From assembly GCA_030427485.1 (NCBI GenBank), contig JAUICG010000002.1, positions 186,001-250,000 on the forward strand: DNA of 64,000 bases, read 5' to 3'. The stretch is from Gammaproteobacteria bacterium. Its GTDB lineage: Bacteria > Pseudomonadota > Gammaproteobacteria > Pseudomonadales > Halieaceae. Under the pieces are notes generated by a model, which saw only the letters and a list, made by a program, of their open reading frames with translations, was not told the origin of the DNA and did not search any database. A program made the translations under genes and the position numbers. This document shows, piece by piece, positions 48,495 to 56,687 of the stretch (positions are counted from its first letter, which is position 1; every line of letters starts with the position of its first letter).

Positions 48495-48814
48495 TGCGGT
48501 ACAACCTTCAGCAGCGCCAGATCGGGCGCCGTCATCCCCAGGTCCCCACGCGCCACCTTCTCCACGCGGTAGTGCGACGCCCAGGTACTCTGTTCGAGGA
48601 CCAGGCGGCCGTAATCCTCGTGCAGATACCACTGGGAAGACTCCAGCGCCTGCAGCTCTGTGTAGAGTGCGCGACAGGCATGCGTGGAGTAGATTGCGGA
48701 AAAAGCGGACGCCAGTACCAGCAGTAGAAGGACGGCGTTGCACCAGAGCAGCCCGCGACCGCCCCCCTGCTCGCCTTGCCGCGCACTCGCGCGTAACACT
48801 TCCCCGTCAGACAC
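48491..48814 (-). CDS. ftsL: Cell division protein FtsL
   Basis: 107 residues. Short cytoplasmic tail, one membrane helix (~23-43, L-L-L-L-V-L-A-S-A-F) and a periplasmic heptad-like coil (A-L-Y-T-E-L-Q-A-L-E-S-S-Q-W-Y-L) with L-V-L-E-Q-S-T-W-A as in FtsL. It joins FtsB and FtsQ and activates FtsWI. Position between rsmH and ftsI supports the call, since sequence conservation is low in this family. Confidence 0.92.
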   Translation of the reverse strand: MSDGEVLRASARQGEQGGGRGLLWCNAVLLLLVLASAFSAIYSTHACRALYTELQALESSQWYLHEDYGRLVLEQSTWASHYRVEKVARGDLGMTAPDLALLKVVPQ

Positions 48815-48835
48815 CTTGATTTCCCAAGCACCGTT

Positions 48836-49753
48836 TCATCTTATTTTTTCCGCCACACGCATTACCGCGCTGCGTGCGCGTACATTGCCCGCCACTTCTT
48901 CGTCGCTTGCCCGAATTGCTTTTACCACCAGGCGCATGCGCCGATTGAGCGCAGTTTCTGTGACCGGCACACCGCGCGGTACCGAATCCCCTCGCGCCAT
49001 TTCACGCATGTAACGCTTGACCAGGCGATCCTCCAGGGAGTGGAAACTGATCACTACCAGGCGCCCGCCGACTCGCAACAAGTCGAGGGCGACAGACAGG
49101 AACGATTGCAGGTCCTCCAACTCGCGATTTACCTTGATACGAATCGCCTGAAAAGCGCGGGTCGCTGGATGCTTGTGCTTCTCCCACCTGGGATGCGCTT
49201 CCCTGACGACCCGGGCCAACTGACCCGTAGTCTCGATCGGCGCCTCCTGGCGCGCGGCGATAATTGCCGCGGCAATGCGGCGCGAGAAGCGCTCTTCGCC
49301 GTACTCCTTCAGCACACCCGCGATATCCTGCAGGTCTGCATAGGACAACCATTGCGCAGCCGTTTCCCCGCGGCTGGTATCCATGCGCATATCAAGCGGG
49401 CCGTCCTGCATGAAGCTGAAGCCCCGCTCACCTTCATCAAGCTGCGGGCTGGACACGCCCAGATCCAATAAAATGCCATCAACTGCGTCGATCCCCATCC
49501 TACGCAGTTGATGGGGAAGCTGAGCGAACGACCCGTGAAAAAACTCGAACCGGGGCTCACTCTCTGCCAACTCGTGCGCCACCGCCTCGGCGGCCAGGTC
49601 CTTATCCACTCCCAACACCCGGCCGTCATCATTCAGGCATTGCAGCAGGTAGCGACTGTGTCCGCCGCGGCCGAAGGTGCCATCCACATAGAAACCTCCC
49701 GGCTGAGTCACCAAGGCCTCCACAGCCTCGCGCAACAGAACAGTTTGATGCAT
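48836..49753 (-). CDS. rsmH: 16S rRNA (cytosine1402-N4)-methyltransferase RsmH
   Basis: ~305 residues from the ATG at 49753, with AGGTGG five bases ahead; a GTG at 49762 is the longer option. [13 protein letters not shown] start, [11 protein letters not shown] near 25-36, [11 protein letters not shown] near 100, and [10 protein letters not shown] near 240. Together with RsmI (51137-51976) it doubly methylates C1402 in the ribosomal P site. Confidence 0.96.
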   Translation of the reverse strand: MHQTVLLREAVEALVTQPGGFYVDGTFGRGGHSRYLLQCLNDDGRVLGVDKDLAAEAVAHELAESEPRFEFFHGSFAQLPHQLRRMGIDAVDGILLDLGVSSPQLDEGERGFSFMQDGPLDMRMDTSRGETAAQWLSYADLQDIAGVLKEYGEERFSRRIAAAIIAARQEAPIETTGQLARVVREAHPRWEKHKHPATRAFQAIRIKVNRELEDLQSFLSVALDLLRVGGRLVVISFHSLEDRLVKRYMREMARGDSVPRGVPVTETALNRRMRLVVKAIRASDEEVAGNVRARSAVMRVAEKIR

Positions 49754-49762
49754 AGCGGCCAC

Positions 49763-50218
49763 CTAGAGCGTGAGCGACATCAGTTCATCGGGCAATTCAG
49801 CTTCGGGACCGGACTCCCGCAGCGCCTGGTCTCGTTCGGCCAGCCATAGCGACTCTGACCACAACTCCAATTTTTTACCCTGCCCGACCAGCACCACAGC
49901 TTTATCCAGTTGGGCATAGTCGCGCAGGGATTGCGGCAGCAGCAGACGACCGCTGCCGTCCAGTTCAAGGTCGGTGGCATAGCCAAGCATCAGTCGCTGA
50001 AAGCGTTTCACCGCCGGTTTCAGCGCGGGCAAGTTCTGGATCTCTTTCTCTATGCGCTCCCACTCGGGCAGCGGGTAAATCACCAGGCAGGTCACCTGGG
50101 TATCGATGGTTACAACTACCTGCCCTTCTGACAGCGCACGCAATGGCTCGCGCTGGCGCGTTGGCATGGCCAAGCGCCCTTTGGCGTCCATGTTGATGTG
50201 CTGTACTCCGCGAAACAC
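49763..50218 (-). CDS. mraZ: Transcriptional regulator MraZ
   Basis: 151 residues with two AbrB-like swapped-hairpin halves: the D-A-K-G-R-L-A-M-P motif near 11-19 and the second-half L-D-G-S-G-R-L-L-L-P-Q near 85-95. MraZ binds DNA repeats in its own promoter and represses the dcw cluster. A repeat array of the expected form lies directly upstream. Confidence 0.96.
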   Translation of the reverse strand: MFRGVQHINMDAKGRLAMPTRQREPLRALSEGQVVVTIDTQVTCLVIYPLPEWERIEKEIQNLPALKPAVKRFQRLMLGYATDLELDGSGRLLLPQSLRDYAQLDKAVVLVGQGKKLELWSESLWLAERDQALRESGPEAELPDELMSLTL

Positions 50219-50251
50219 GCTGGCTTTCCCCGCTACTATTGGATTTTTTTA

Positions 50252-50286
50252 CCCACAAAAAGCCAAAAAACCCCACATCCTTCCAC
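50252..50286 (-). promoter_or_regulatory. MraZ operator: four 5-bp repeats at exact 10-bp period
   Basis: On the minus strand the order is GTGGA-N5-GTGGG-N5-TTGGC-N5-GTGGG (plus coordinates 50282-86, 50272-76, 50262-66, 50252-56). MraZ is known to bind TGGGN-type repeats spaced by five bases. The array starts a few bases after the predicted transcription start, a repressing position. Confidence 0.82.
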
Positions 50287-50294
50287 TTTTCGAC

Positions 50295-50324
50295 ACTATA
50301 GGTCTGTAATCGAGAGGGTGTCAA
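50295..50324 (-). promoter_or_regulatory. Sigma-70 promoter of the dcw cluster (Pmra)
   Basis: Minus strand -35 TTGACA (50319-50324, perfect), 18-bp spacer, -10 TATAGT (50295-50300). The start of transcription is expected near 50288, giving a ~70-nt leader to mraZ. It is the best promoter in the region and probably drives most of the mraZ-ftsZ cluster. Confidence 0.85.
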
Positions 50325-50456
50325 GCCAGCGAGATTGAAAAAACGTTGTGATTTCAGCTAATTAGCGCACCTTTGCAGGGTTTCGAACCAGGAAGCAAGC
50401 AGATTAGACCAGAGAATAATCCTTTAAAACAGATCGATAAATTCACTATCTAAGGA

Positions 50457-50595
50457 TTTACTTTAAGAGACAGTCTATTTTGTAATAAAAATAGTTCTAT
50501 ATAGAAATAAATATTATATTTGGCGGGGTGGCCATGGAAATATAAAGGCGCCGGAAGGGACAGGGCACTGACACATCCGCCCTGTCCCTTTTTCT
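50457..50595 (+). ncRNA. Candidate small plus-strand RNA transcription unit
   Basis: In the 402-bp gap between mraZ and rnpB the plus strand has TTTACT (50457-50462), an 18-bp spacer and TGTAAT (50481-50486), then ~100 bp later a strong hairpin with a T run (50555-50593). No plus-strand gene otherwise needs that terminator. No good start codon/ribosome site pair is obvious. The segment 50400-50525 is markedly AT-rich for this genome. Speculative; the hairpin may simply terminate rnpB on the other strand. Confidence 0.3.
50555..50593. terminator. Hairpin terminator next to rnpB
   Basis: Perfect 12-bp arms AAGGGACAGGGC / GCCCTGTCCCTT around a 12-base loop. Five T follow on the plus strand, but only TT then CC on the minus strand. 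It lies ~30 nt past the rnpB 3' end, so it may end rnpB imperfectly while being a better plus-strand terminator. Confidence 0.65.
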
Positions 50596-50620
50596 ATTAC
50601 TGCTCTGGTCGGGGAAATAG

Positions 50621-51022
50621 AGTGAGCCGGTCGATAAGCCGGGTTCTGTCGTGGACGATCATTCATCTGCGACAGGTGTCACCACCTGCCTGTAGCGACC
50701 TACCCGAATCCACTGCGGGCCACAGCTGGCGGATTCCTATTTGGTCTTGCTCCGAGTGGGGTTTACCATCGCCACGCCTGTTACCAGGCGCGCGGTGCGC
50801 TCTTACCGCACCATTTCACCCTTACCCGACCACTCACCTCATCGCTGCCACGCCGCGTGAGCGCGACAGCGATGAGGTGAGTGGTCGGGCGGTATACTTT
50901 CTGTTGCACTTTCCGTAGGCTTTCGCCCCCCAGGCGTTACCTGGCACTCTGCCCTGCGGAGCCCGGACTTTCCTCCCCCCGGGCGTGTAACCACGACCGG
51001 AGAGCGATCGCCTGACCGACTC
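50621..51022 (-). ncRNA. rnpB: RNase P RNA (class A)
   Basis: ~402 nt, matures tRNA 5' ends. Read on the minus strand it contains the conserved GAGGAAAGTCCGGGC (CR-I), GGGTGCCAGG-like GAGTGCCAGGTAACGCCTGG, AGGGTGAAA, GTGCGGTAAGAGCGCACC (P13/14 region), GGTAAAC, the AGACCAAATAGG-like CAAGACCAAATAGG and the 3' ACAGAACCCGGCTTATCG. The ends GAGTCGGT and ACCGGCTC pair as P1. P12 is replaced by an exceptionally long stem: perfect 23-bp arms at 50825-50847 and 50867-50889. Position between rsmI and mraZ matches Pseudomonas. Confidence 0.95.
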
Positions 51023-51029
51023 GGCGCCA

Positions 51030-51058
51030 AGACTACGCGCTGCAGTCGGCGAGAGCAA
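51030..51058 (-). promoter_or_regulatory. Probable rnpB promoter
   Basis: Minus strand -35 TTGCTC (51053-51058), 17-bp spacer, -10 TAGTCT (51030-51035), seven bases before the predicted RNA 5' end at 51022. Confidence 0.5.
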
Positions 51059-51136
51059 GTGGCACGATGAGGGCTGACCCTGTTGGAATGCGCCATGCCG
51101 TCAGGCCCAGACAAACAACACCATTCCGTTCAGTCC

Positions 51137-51976
51137 CTATGGAGCCTGCTTGAGCGCCAACAGATGGTCGTAGAGTTGTTTTTTGCGCAGCCCGGTGCAG
51201 TCCGCCACCACCGCTGCCGCTGTCTTCGCCGGCAATTCCCGGGCCAGGCGCGACAGGAGCTTTGATACGTCTGCGTCGATAGCCTCTTCAGCCTTTGGCT
51301 TGCCGGCAACCAGCAGCACGATCTCTCCCTTGCGCTGGTTTTCATCCTCGCTGACGAACCGCGCCAGGACGGACAACGGGCCGCGCCTGATGGTCTCGTA
51401 GGTCTTGGTGATCTCACGGGCCAGTACCGCCTCACGATCAGCGCCAAACTCCTCGATCATTGACTGCAGGGACGCCTCGACCCGGTGCGGCGCCTCGTAA
51501 AAAATCAGGGTCATCGACTCCGCGGCCAAAGCCGCCAGGCGATTTTTTCGCGCAATGTCACGGGCGGGCAGGAATCCCTCAAACAGGAAGCGGTCAGTGG
51601 GCAGTCCCGACACGCTCAATGCGGCGATGGCGGCACAGGGGCCGGGTAGCGGGTACACGGCAAAACCGCTGTCCTGCACCTGTCGCACCAGGCGATAGCC
51701 GGGGTCGGAGATCAGTGGCGTACCCGCATCGGACACGAGCGCCACGGAACCGCCGTCCGCCAGACATTTGACAATACGCTGTAAAGCCCTGTCATCGCTG
51801 TGGTCATGGTAGGCCATCGTCGGAGTGTCGATGGCGAAAAACTGTAGCAGACGCTGGCTGTGCCGCGTATCCTCCGCCGCGATGAGGCTCACATTGTGCA
51901 GGACTTCAATCGCACGCTGCGACATATCACCAAAGTTACCGATGGCTGTGGCCACAACATAGAGCCCGGAATCCAC
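51137..51976 (-). CDS. rsmI: 16S rRNA (cytidine1402-2'-O)-methyltransferase RsmI
   Basis: 279 residues, tetrapyrrole-methylase fold. L-Y-V-V-A-T-A-I-G-N-F-G-D-M-S near 5-19, A-E-D-T-R-H-S near 33, V-S-D-A-G-T-P-L-I-S-D-P-G near 80, P-L-P-G-P-C-A near 108 and F-E-G-F-L-P near 130. It methylates the ribose of C1402. It is divergent from lpoA as in E. coli and Pseudomonas. Confidence 0.96.
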   Translation of the reverse strand: MDSGLYVVATAIGNFGDMSQRAIEVLHNVSLIAAEDTRHSQRLLQFFAIDTPTMAYHDHSDDRALQRIVKCLADGGSVALVSDAGTPLISDPGYRLVRQVQDSGFAVYPLPGPCAAIAALSVSGLPTDRFLFEGFLPARDIARKNRLAALAAESMTLIFYEAPHRVEASLQSMIEEFGADREAVLAREITKTYETIRRGPLSVLARFVSEDENQRKGEIVLLVAGKPKAEEAIDADVSKLLSRLARELPAKTAAAVVADCTGLRKKQLYDHLLALKQAP

Positions 51977-52110
51977 TTTTTCCCCTTATAATGTTCGCAC
52001 TGTGTAAAATCCCGGATCATACAGCTGCCTCCCGGACCGGGGCGCATACTACTGCGCCACGCCTAGCCCGGCAGGTTTTCTGACCCATCAACCTGTCGGT
52101 GAAGCATAGC

Positions 52111-53925
52111 ATGAGAAACACACATTCCAGGCCACTCAGCCAGCCCGCCCTTATCGTGCTGGTATTGCTGCCAATGTTCCTGTCGGGCTGTGCCGGAAAA
52201 CCGGCCAAAAAACCGGAGGAGCCGAAAGAAACTGCGGTGGAAATCCGGGAACCCAAACCGAGCGAGGGGATTTCGCTGACCCTGCCCCCGAGCAGCTACA
52301 GCGGCGCCTTCAATAGCGCGGAGCAGTCGCTCGCACAATTCAACTGGATGCAGGCCAGCGTCGCGCTGCAGGCACTGGAGGGTAAAAGTCTGTCGACAGA
52401 CGACAGCGCTTACCGCAGCTACCTGCAGGCGCGCATAAGTTATATTCGCGGCGACCAGGAAAGCGCCCTGGCGCAACTCGACCGCCTGCAGGCGCCGGGC
52501 ATCAGCCCCGCATTGCGCTACCGGATTCTCAGCTTCAAGCATTACATCCTTGATATGAAAGGGGACTCCCTGTCCTGCGCGCAACTGGCGGACCAGATAT
52601 CGCGCACGGCTCCGGGCGATACCGTTCCAGCCTGGAAACGCAGCGTGTGGCGCAACCTGGAGAAGACAGACGAGGCCCGGCTGTCGGCTGCACTACCCCT
52701 CGCCAGCGACCCCCAGTGGCGCGGATGGTTGAATCTCGCATTGATCAGCCGCTCCCCCCCCTCCACCCTGCCGGATCAACTGGCGCGCTGGCGCAATGAG
52801 AACCCCGGTCACCCCGCGGCCAGACCGCTTCCGGGAGGATTGGATTACCTGTTGGCTCAGGGCACGCGTGGTGGAAAAGTAGCGATTCTCCTACCTCTCA
52901 GTGGCGAGTTGGCGCGCGCCGGCAGGGCCGTACTGAACGGGTTTCTCGCAGCCTACTACGAGGACCGGGCTGCCGGGGGAACCCCCGATGAACTGCTGGT
53001 AATTGACATGGATGGATCGACCTCCGCCACCAACGCCTACCAGGAGGCGATCAGCCGGGGCGCAACCATCGTCGTTGGGCCGTTGAGCAAAGAGTCGCTG
53101 GCCGACCTGGCGACCTTGCCGGAGCGGCCCGTTCCCATCCTCGCCCTAAATCGTATCGACCAGGTCCTGCCCGCGTCGGGAAGCGCCCTGGTGCAATTGT
53201 CGCTGGCGCCGGAAGACGACGCCAGGACGATAGCAGAACTGGCCTTTGGCCGCGGCGCGCGCCGCGCCCTGATCATCACCCCGGCCGGCGATTGGGGGGC
53301 AAAGGTGGAACCCGTCCTGCGCGAGCGCTGGACTACGCTCGGCGGCACTGTTGCCGATAGCGTTACCTATACAACCTATGACGACTACTCCAGCAGTGTG
53401 AAGTCCCTGTTGTCACTGGGCGCCAGTGAACAACGAGCAAAAGAACTGCGGGACCTGCTGGGCACCAACATCGAGTTTACACCGCGCAGGCGCCAGGATG
53501 CCGACGTTGTCTTTCTGTTGAGCCGCACCAGCACCGAGGCCCGCTCTATGAAACCACTTCTGGCGTTTCACTATGCCGGAGATATCCCTGTTTACGCCTT
53601 GTCCACCATATACAGCGGGGTGCCGGACCAGCGCAACCAGGACCTGAACGGCATTTTCCTCGCTGAGACCCCGTGGCTGCTGGGTGCCAATCCCGGTCTT
53701 CGAGTTACGCTGGCCGCTGGCGATGCGGGTGGCGGCAACCTCCCCCAGCTCAATGCATTGGGTGCTGATGCTTTTCTCGTACAATCCGGATTCAGCCGCC
53801 TGCAGAGCGGCGCAGATGCGCTTTTTCGCGGGAACACCGGCCTACTGACGATGGATCCGGATCTCAGCATCCGGCGGGAACTGTCGGCGGCCACATTCGA
53901 TGGAGGCGTACTCAAAGCGCAGTAG
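52111..53925 (+). CDS. lpoA: Penicillin-binding protein activator LpoA
   Basis: ~604 residues from the ATG at 52111; a GTG at 52099 would add four residues. Lipoprotein signal with lipobox L-S-G|C near residue 26, a helical TPR-like N-domain (~45-240) and a LivJ/periplasmic-binding-like C-domain (K-V-A-I-L-L-P-L-S-G near 250). In E. coli LpoA reaches from the outer membrane to activate PBP1A. It heads the lpoA-yraN-diaA-dolP operon. Confidence 0.93.
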   Translation: MRNTHSRPLSQPALIVLVLLPMFLSGCAGKPAKKPEEPKETAVEIREPKPSEGISLTLPPSSYSGAFNSAEQSLAQFNWMQASVALQALEGKSLSTDDSAYRSYLQARISYIRGDQESALAQLDRLQAPGISPALRYRILSFKHYILDMKGDSLSCAQLADQISRTAPGDTVPAWKRSVWRNLEKTDEARLSAALPLASDPQWRGWLNLALISRSPPSTLPDQLARWRNENPGHPAARPLPGGLDYLLAQGTRGGKVAILLPLSGELARAGRAVLNGFLAAYYEDRAAGGTPDELLVIDMDGSTSATNAYQEAISRGATIVVGPLSKESLADLATLPERPVPILALNRIDQVLPASGSALVQLSLAPEDDARTIAELAFGRGARRALIITPAGDWGAKVEPVLRERWTTLGGTVADSVTYTTYDDYSSSVKSLLSLGASEQRAKELRDLLGTNIEFTPRRRQDADVVFLLSRTSTEARSMKPLLAFHYAGDIPVYALSTIYSGVPDQRNQDLNGIFLAETPWLLGANPGLRVTLAAGDAGGGNLPQLNALGADAFLVQSGFSRLQSGADALFRGNTGLLTMDPDLSIRRELSAATFDGGVLKAQ

Positions 53926-53938
53926 CTAGACTGGGTAG

Positions 53939-54298
53939 ATGAGAGCGCTGGGCGACAAATACGAGAACAGGGCCGCCGCCCTGGTCGAGAACAATGGGCT
54001 GCGCGTGGTAGAGCGCAACTTTGCGGGAAAAACCGGCGAGATCGACATTGTAGCGAGGGATGGCCAGCACCTGGTATTCATCGAGGTACGGGTGCGGAGT
54101 AATCGCCACTTCGACAGCGCCGCAGGCTCAGTCAACCGGTCCAAGCAACAACGCATCGTGCGAACCGCGCAACTTTTTCTCCAGCGCCGGCCGCAGTGGG
54201 CCGGCGTCGCCTGCCGATTTGACGTAATTGCCTTTGAACCTCCACAATCCGATTCCCTCCCGCAGATTCGCTGGATCCGCGGAGCATTCACAGCATGA
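53939..54298 (+). CDS. YraN/UPF0102 family endonuclease-like protein
   Basis: 119 residues. PD-(D/E)xK-like core: G-D-K-Y-E-N-R-A-A start, G-K-T-G-E-I-D-I-V-A-R near 35-45 and V-F-I-E-V-R-V-R near 55. The last motif has Arg where some homologues have Lys. Role unproven in this family. It is the second gene of the lpoA operon, 13 bp after lpoA. Confidence 0.9.
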   Translation: MRALGDKYENRAAALVENNGLRVVERNFAGKTGEIDIVARDGQHLVFIEVRVRSNRHFDSAAGSVNRSKQQRIVRTAQLFLQRRPQWAGVACRFDVIAFEPPQSDSLPQIRWIRGAFTA

Positions 54299-54320
54299 GC
54301 ACAGCACTGGATTCAACTGC

Positions 54321-54920
54321 ATGGACTACTACCCGATTATTGCCGAAAGCTTCCAGAACACGATTGAGACCATCGCAATGTCTGTGGACGACCTGGCAGG
54401 CGCTATCGAGGCCGCCAGCAAGATCATGGCAAGCGCGCTGCTGGCCGACCGCAAGATTATCGCCTGCGGTAATGGGGTGGATGCCGCAGTGGCCCAGTTG
54501 TTCGCCTGCCATCTGCTCAGCCGTTTTGAGCAGGACCGCCCCGCCCTGCCCGCACTATCGCTCGCAGCGGACAGCGCCAGCGTAACCGGCATCGCCCAGG
54601 CCGACGCTTTTAACGACATATTTTCAAGACAGCTACGCGCATTGGGCCAACCCGATGATGTGCTGCTGTGCATAAGCAGCGGCGAGGGCGCCGTCAACCT
54701 GCTCCGCGCGGTACAGGCGGCCCAGGAACGGAACATGGCCGTGATAGCGATGACCAGTGCCAGGGACAGTACATTGACGCCCGTGCTGCGGTCAGCGGAC
54801 GTGGAGTTGACGGTCAACGCGATGCGGCAGGCGCGCGTGGTGGAAATGCATACGATGACAGTCCACAGTTTCTGTGAACTGATAGACCGCAGTCTCTTCG
54901 GAAGCTACAACCTGGAGTAA
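54321..54920 (+). CDS. diaA: SIS-domain protein DiaA/GmhA-like
   Basis: 199 residues from the ATG at 54321; the frame opens 93 bases earlier, but that part overlaps yraN. SIS fold: I-I-A-C-G-N-G near 45, L-L-C-I-S-S-G-E-G near 110 and V-E-M-H-T-M-T-V-H-S-F-C near the end. Relatives are the phosphoheptose isomerase GmhA and the DnaA-initiator-associating DiaA. Location between yraN and dolP is that of DiaA. Confidence 0.87.
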   Translation: MDYYPIIAESFQNTIETIAMSVDDLAGAIEAASKIMASALLADRKIIACGNGVDAAVAQLFACHLLSRFEQDRPALPALSLAADSASVTGIAQADAFNDIFSRQLRALGQPDDVLLCISSGEGAVNLLRAVQAAQERNMAVIAMTSARDSTLTPVLRSADVELTVNAMRQARVVEMHTMTVHSFCELIDRSLFGSYNLE

Positions 54921-54923
54921 CCG

Positions 54924-55496
54924 ATGAGGAGGCGCCTGATTCTTTTTGTCACCTGCTGCCTGCCGCTTCTTCCGGGCTGCGGCAGTCTTCTCGCCAGCCT
55001 GAATATGGGGAAGATCGAGGACTCGCCGCGGGAACGCACCGTGGGCCAGATGATTGAAGACGAAAATATCGAAACCAAGGCCATGGTCAATCTCCATGCC
55101 GCGAATGCCGGATACCACGATGCTCACCTGGTCGCGGTCAGTTACGACGGATTCGTACTCCTTGCCGGCCAGGTCAATGACGAGACACTAAAAACCAAAG
55201 CCACGGACGTGGTACGGAAAATCAGGGGCGTTCGAAGAATCTACAATGAGTTGGAGATCAGTCCGCCGACCTCCGCTCTCACTCGCACCAGCGATGCCTG
55301 GATCACGACCAAGATAAAATCCTGGCTGCTCTCGACCAGCCGTCTGAAAAACGCAACCGTCAAAGTTGTGACGGAAAACGGGGTGGTCTATCTGATGGGA
55401 GCGGTGACGCAAAGCGAAGCAGATCTCATAGCGCACGAGGTGTCGGGTTTCTCAGGCGTGCGCCGGGTCGTGAGATTATTTGACACCCTGCCGTAA
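54924..55496 (+). CDS. dolP: Outer-membrane BON-domain lipoprotein DolP
   Basis: 190 residues. Lipoprotein signal with L-P-G|C at ~18-21. Two BON domains: ~45-115 (A-K-A/T-K-A-M-V-N-L...V-S-Y-D-G-F-V-L-L-A-G-Q-V) and ~125-190 (T-K-I-K-S-W-L-L...V-T-E-N-G-V-V-Y-L-M-G). DolP (YraP) supports outer-membrane integrity and BAM function. It is the last gene of the operon, convergent with sspB. Confidence 0.93.
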   Translation: MRRRLILFVTCCLPLLPGCGSLLASLNMGKIEDSPRERTVGQMIEDENIETKAMVNLHAANAGYHDAHLVAVSYDGFVLLAGQVNDETLKTKATDVVRKIRGVRRIYNELEISPPTSALTRTSDAWITTKIKSWLLSTSRLKNATVKVVTENGVVYLMGAVTQSEADLIAHEVSGFSGVRRVVRLFDTLP

Positions 55497-55552
55497 AGCG
55501 GAATACGCGCCGGCCGCAGCCTGTTCGTGCGGAGGCGGGAGCCGCCGATCGC

Positions 55553-55939
55553 CTACTTGACGATCTTGAGGGACGGCCGTTTCTCGGGCTTGCCGGGGTC
55601 GGGCGGAGTATCGTCAGGGGGGCTGGAGGCCTCTTCCGGGTCGAACACCATACCCTGGCCATTCTCGCGTGCATAGATTCCGACCACCGCCGACACCGGA
55701 ACAAACACATCGGTGGCAACACCGCCAAAGCGTCCGTTAAACGCCACCGCCTCGTTTGAGATACTCAAATCGACCACCGCGTCGGGGGAGATATTCAGGA
55801 CGATCTGGTTGTCTTTTACAAACTGCTGCGGAACTACCACGCCATCAATCGAAGCGTCTACCAGTACATAGGGTGTGAAACTGTTGTCCACTATCCACTC
55901 GTAAAGCGCACGCATGATATAGGGGCGACTGGAATTCAT
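55553..55939 (-). CDS. sspB: ClpXP adaptor SspB
   Basis: ~128 residues from ATG 55939; a GTG at 55954 is an alternative. S-S-R-P-Y-I-M-R-A-L-Y-E-W-I start, T-P-Y-V-L-V-D-A near 22, I-V-L-N-I-S-P near 48, F-G-G-V-A near 75, and an acidic then basic tail (S-L-K-I-V-K) matching the ClpX-binding end. SspB delivers ssrA-tagged proteins to ClpXP. It follows sspA. Confidence 0.95.
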   Translation of the reverse strand: MNSSRPYIMRALYEWIVDNSFTPYVLVDASIDGVVVPQQFVKDNQIVLNISPDAVVDLSISNEAVAFNGRFGGVATDVFVPVSAVVGIYARENGQGMVFDPEEASSPPDDTPPDPGKPEKRPSLKIVK

Positions 55940-55972
55940 ATTCGACTCTGCCACTGCCTGAAATAGCGGCCT

Positions 55973-56608
55973 TTATGAAAGGCGCATTTCTCTCTCCTGC
56001 TCGGTCAGGCTTTCCTGGAATGACTCCCGGTTGAACAATGTGTCCATGTACGTCTGCAGTGGTTTCGTTCGCTTGCTGGCGCGAATTTCCACGCCAAGCG
56101 ACGGGAGACGCCACAAGATGGGAGCGATACAACAGTCAACCAGAGTGAACTCGTCACTCATGAAGAACGGCTTTTCAGCGAAAATGGGGGCGATGCCAAG
56201 AATGCTCTCTCGCAACTCCTTGGTCGACTTCTTGACCACGTTGTCACTGCGGGTGTGCAAAATGGCGTCGACCAGCGCACTCCAGTCTTTCTCAATGCGA
56301 TGGATGAAGAGTCGACTCTCCGCCCGCGCCACCGGGTAAACCGGCAGCAAAGGCGGATGCGGAAAGCGTTCATCCAGGTATTCCATCATGACCTTGGATT
56401 CGTACAGCACGAGGTCGCGATCGACCAGTGTTGGCAGACTGTTGTAAGGGTTGAGATCGGCGAGTTCAGCCGGTGGATGCGCGGCATCGGACTCGACCAG
56501 ATCCACGGTAACGCCCTTTTCAGCAAGGACGATACGCACCCGATGACTGTAGTGACTGGTGCTATCAGAAAAAAAAGTCATTGAAGATCGCTTTGCCACA
56601 ACACCCAT
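55973..56608 (-). CDS. sspA: Stringent starvation protein A
   Basis: 211 residues, glutathione-transferase fold. N-terminal [13 protein letters not shown] near 22-34, [12 protein letters not shown] near 54, and the C-terminal helical domain. SspA binds RNA polymerase under starvation and lacks GST activity. It precedes sspB by 18-33 bp depending on start, and follows the bc1 gene by 79 bp. Confidence 0.95.
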   Translation of the reverse strand: MGVVAKRSSMTFFSDSTSHYSHRVRIVLAEKGVTVDLVESDAAHPPAELADLNPYNSLPTLVDRDLVLYESKVMMEYLDERFPHPPLLPVYPVARAESRLFIHRIEKDWSALVDAILHTRSDNVVKKSTKELRESILGIAPIFAEKPFFMSDEFTLVDCCIAPILWRLPSLGVEIRASKRTKPLQTYMDTLFNRESFQESLTEQEREMRLS

Positions 56609-56687
56609 TGGGGATTCCTCAGTTGTTTCCTACAGAAAACGATGCGGCGTAGAGACGGGCCCAGCGCCATCAGCATCACGCTCGTGA

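Noticed and set aside
50834..51114. Short minus-strand frames in the rsmI-mraZ gap
   Set aside because: They lie within RNase P RNA, which explains the conservation there.
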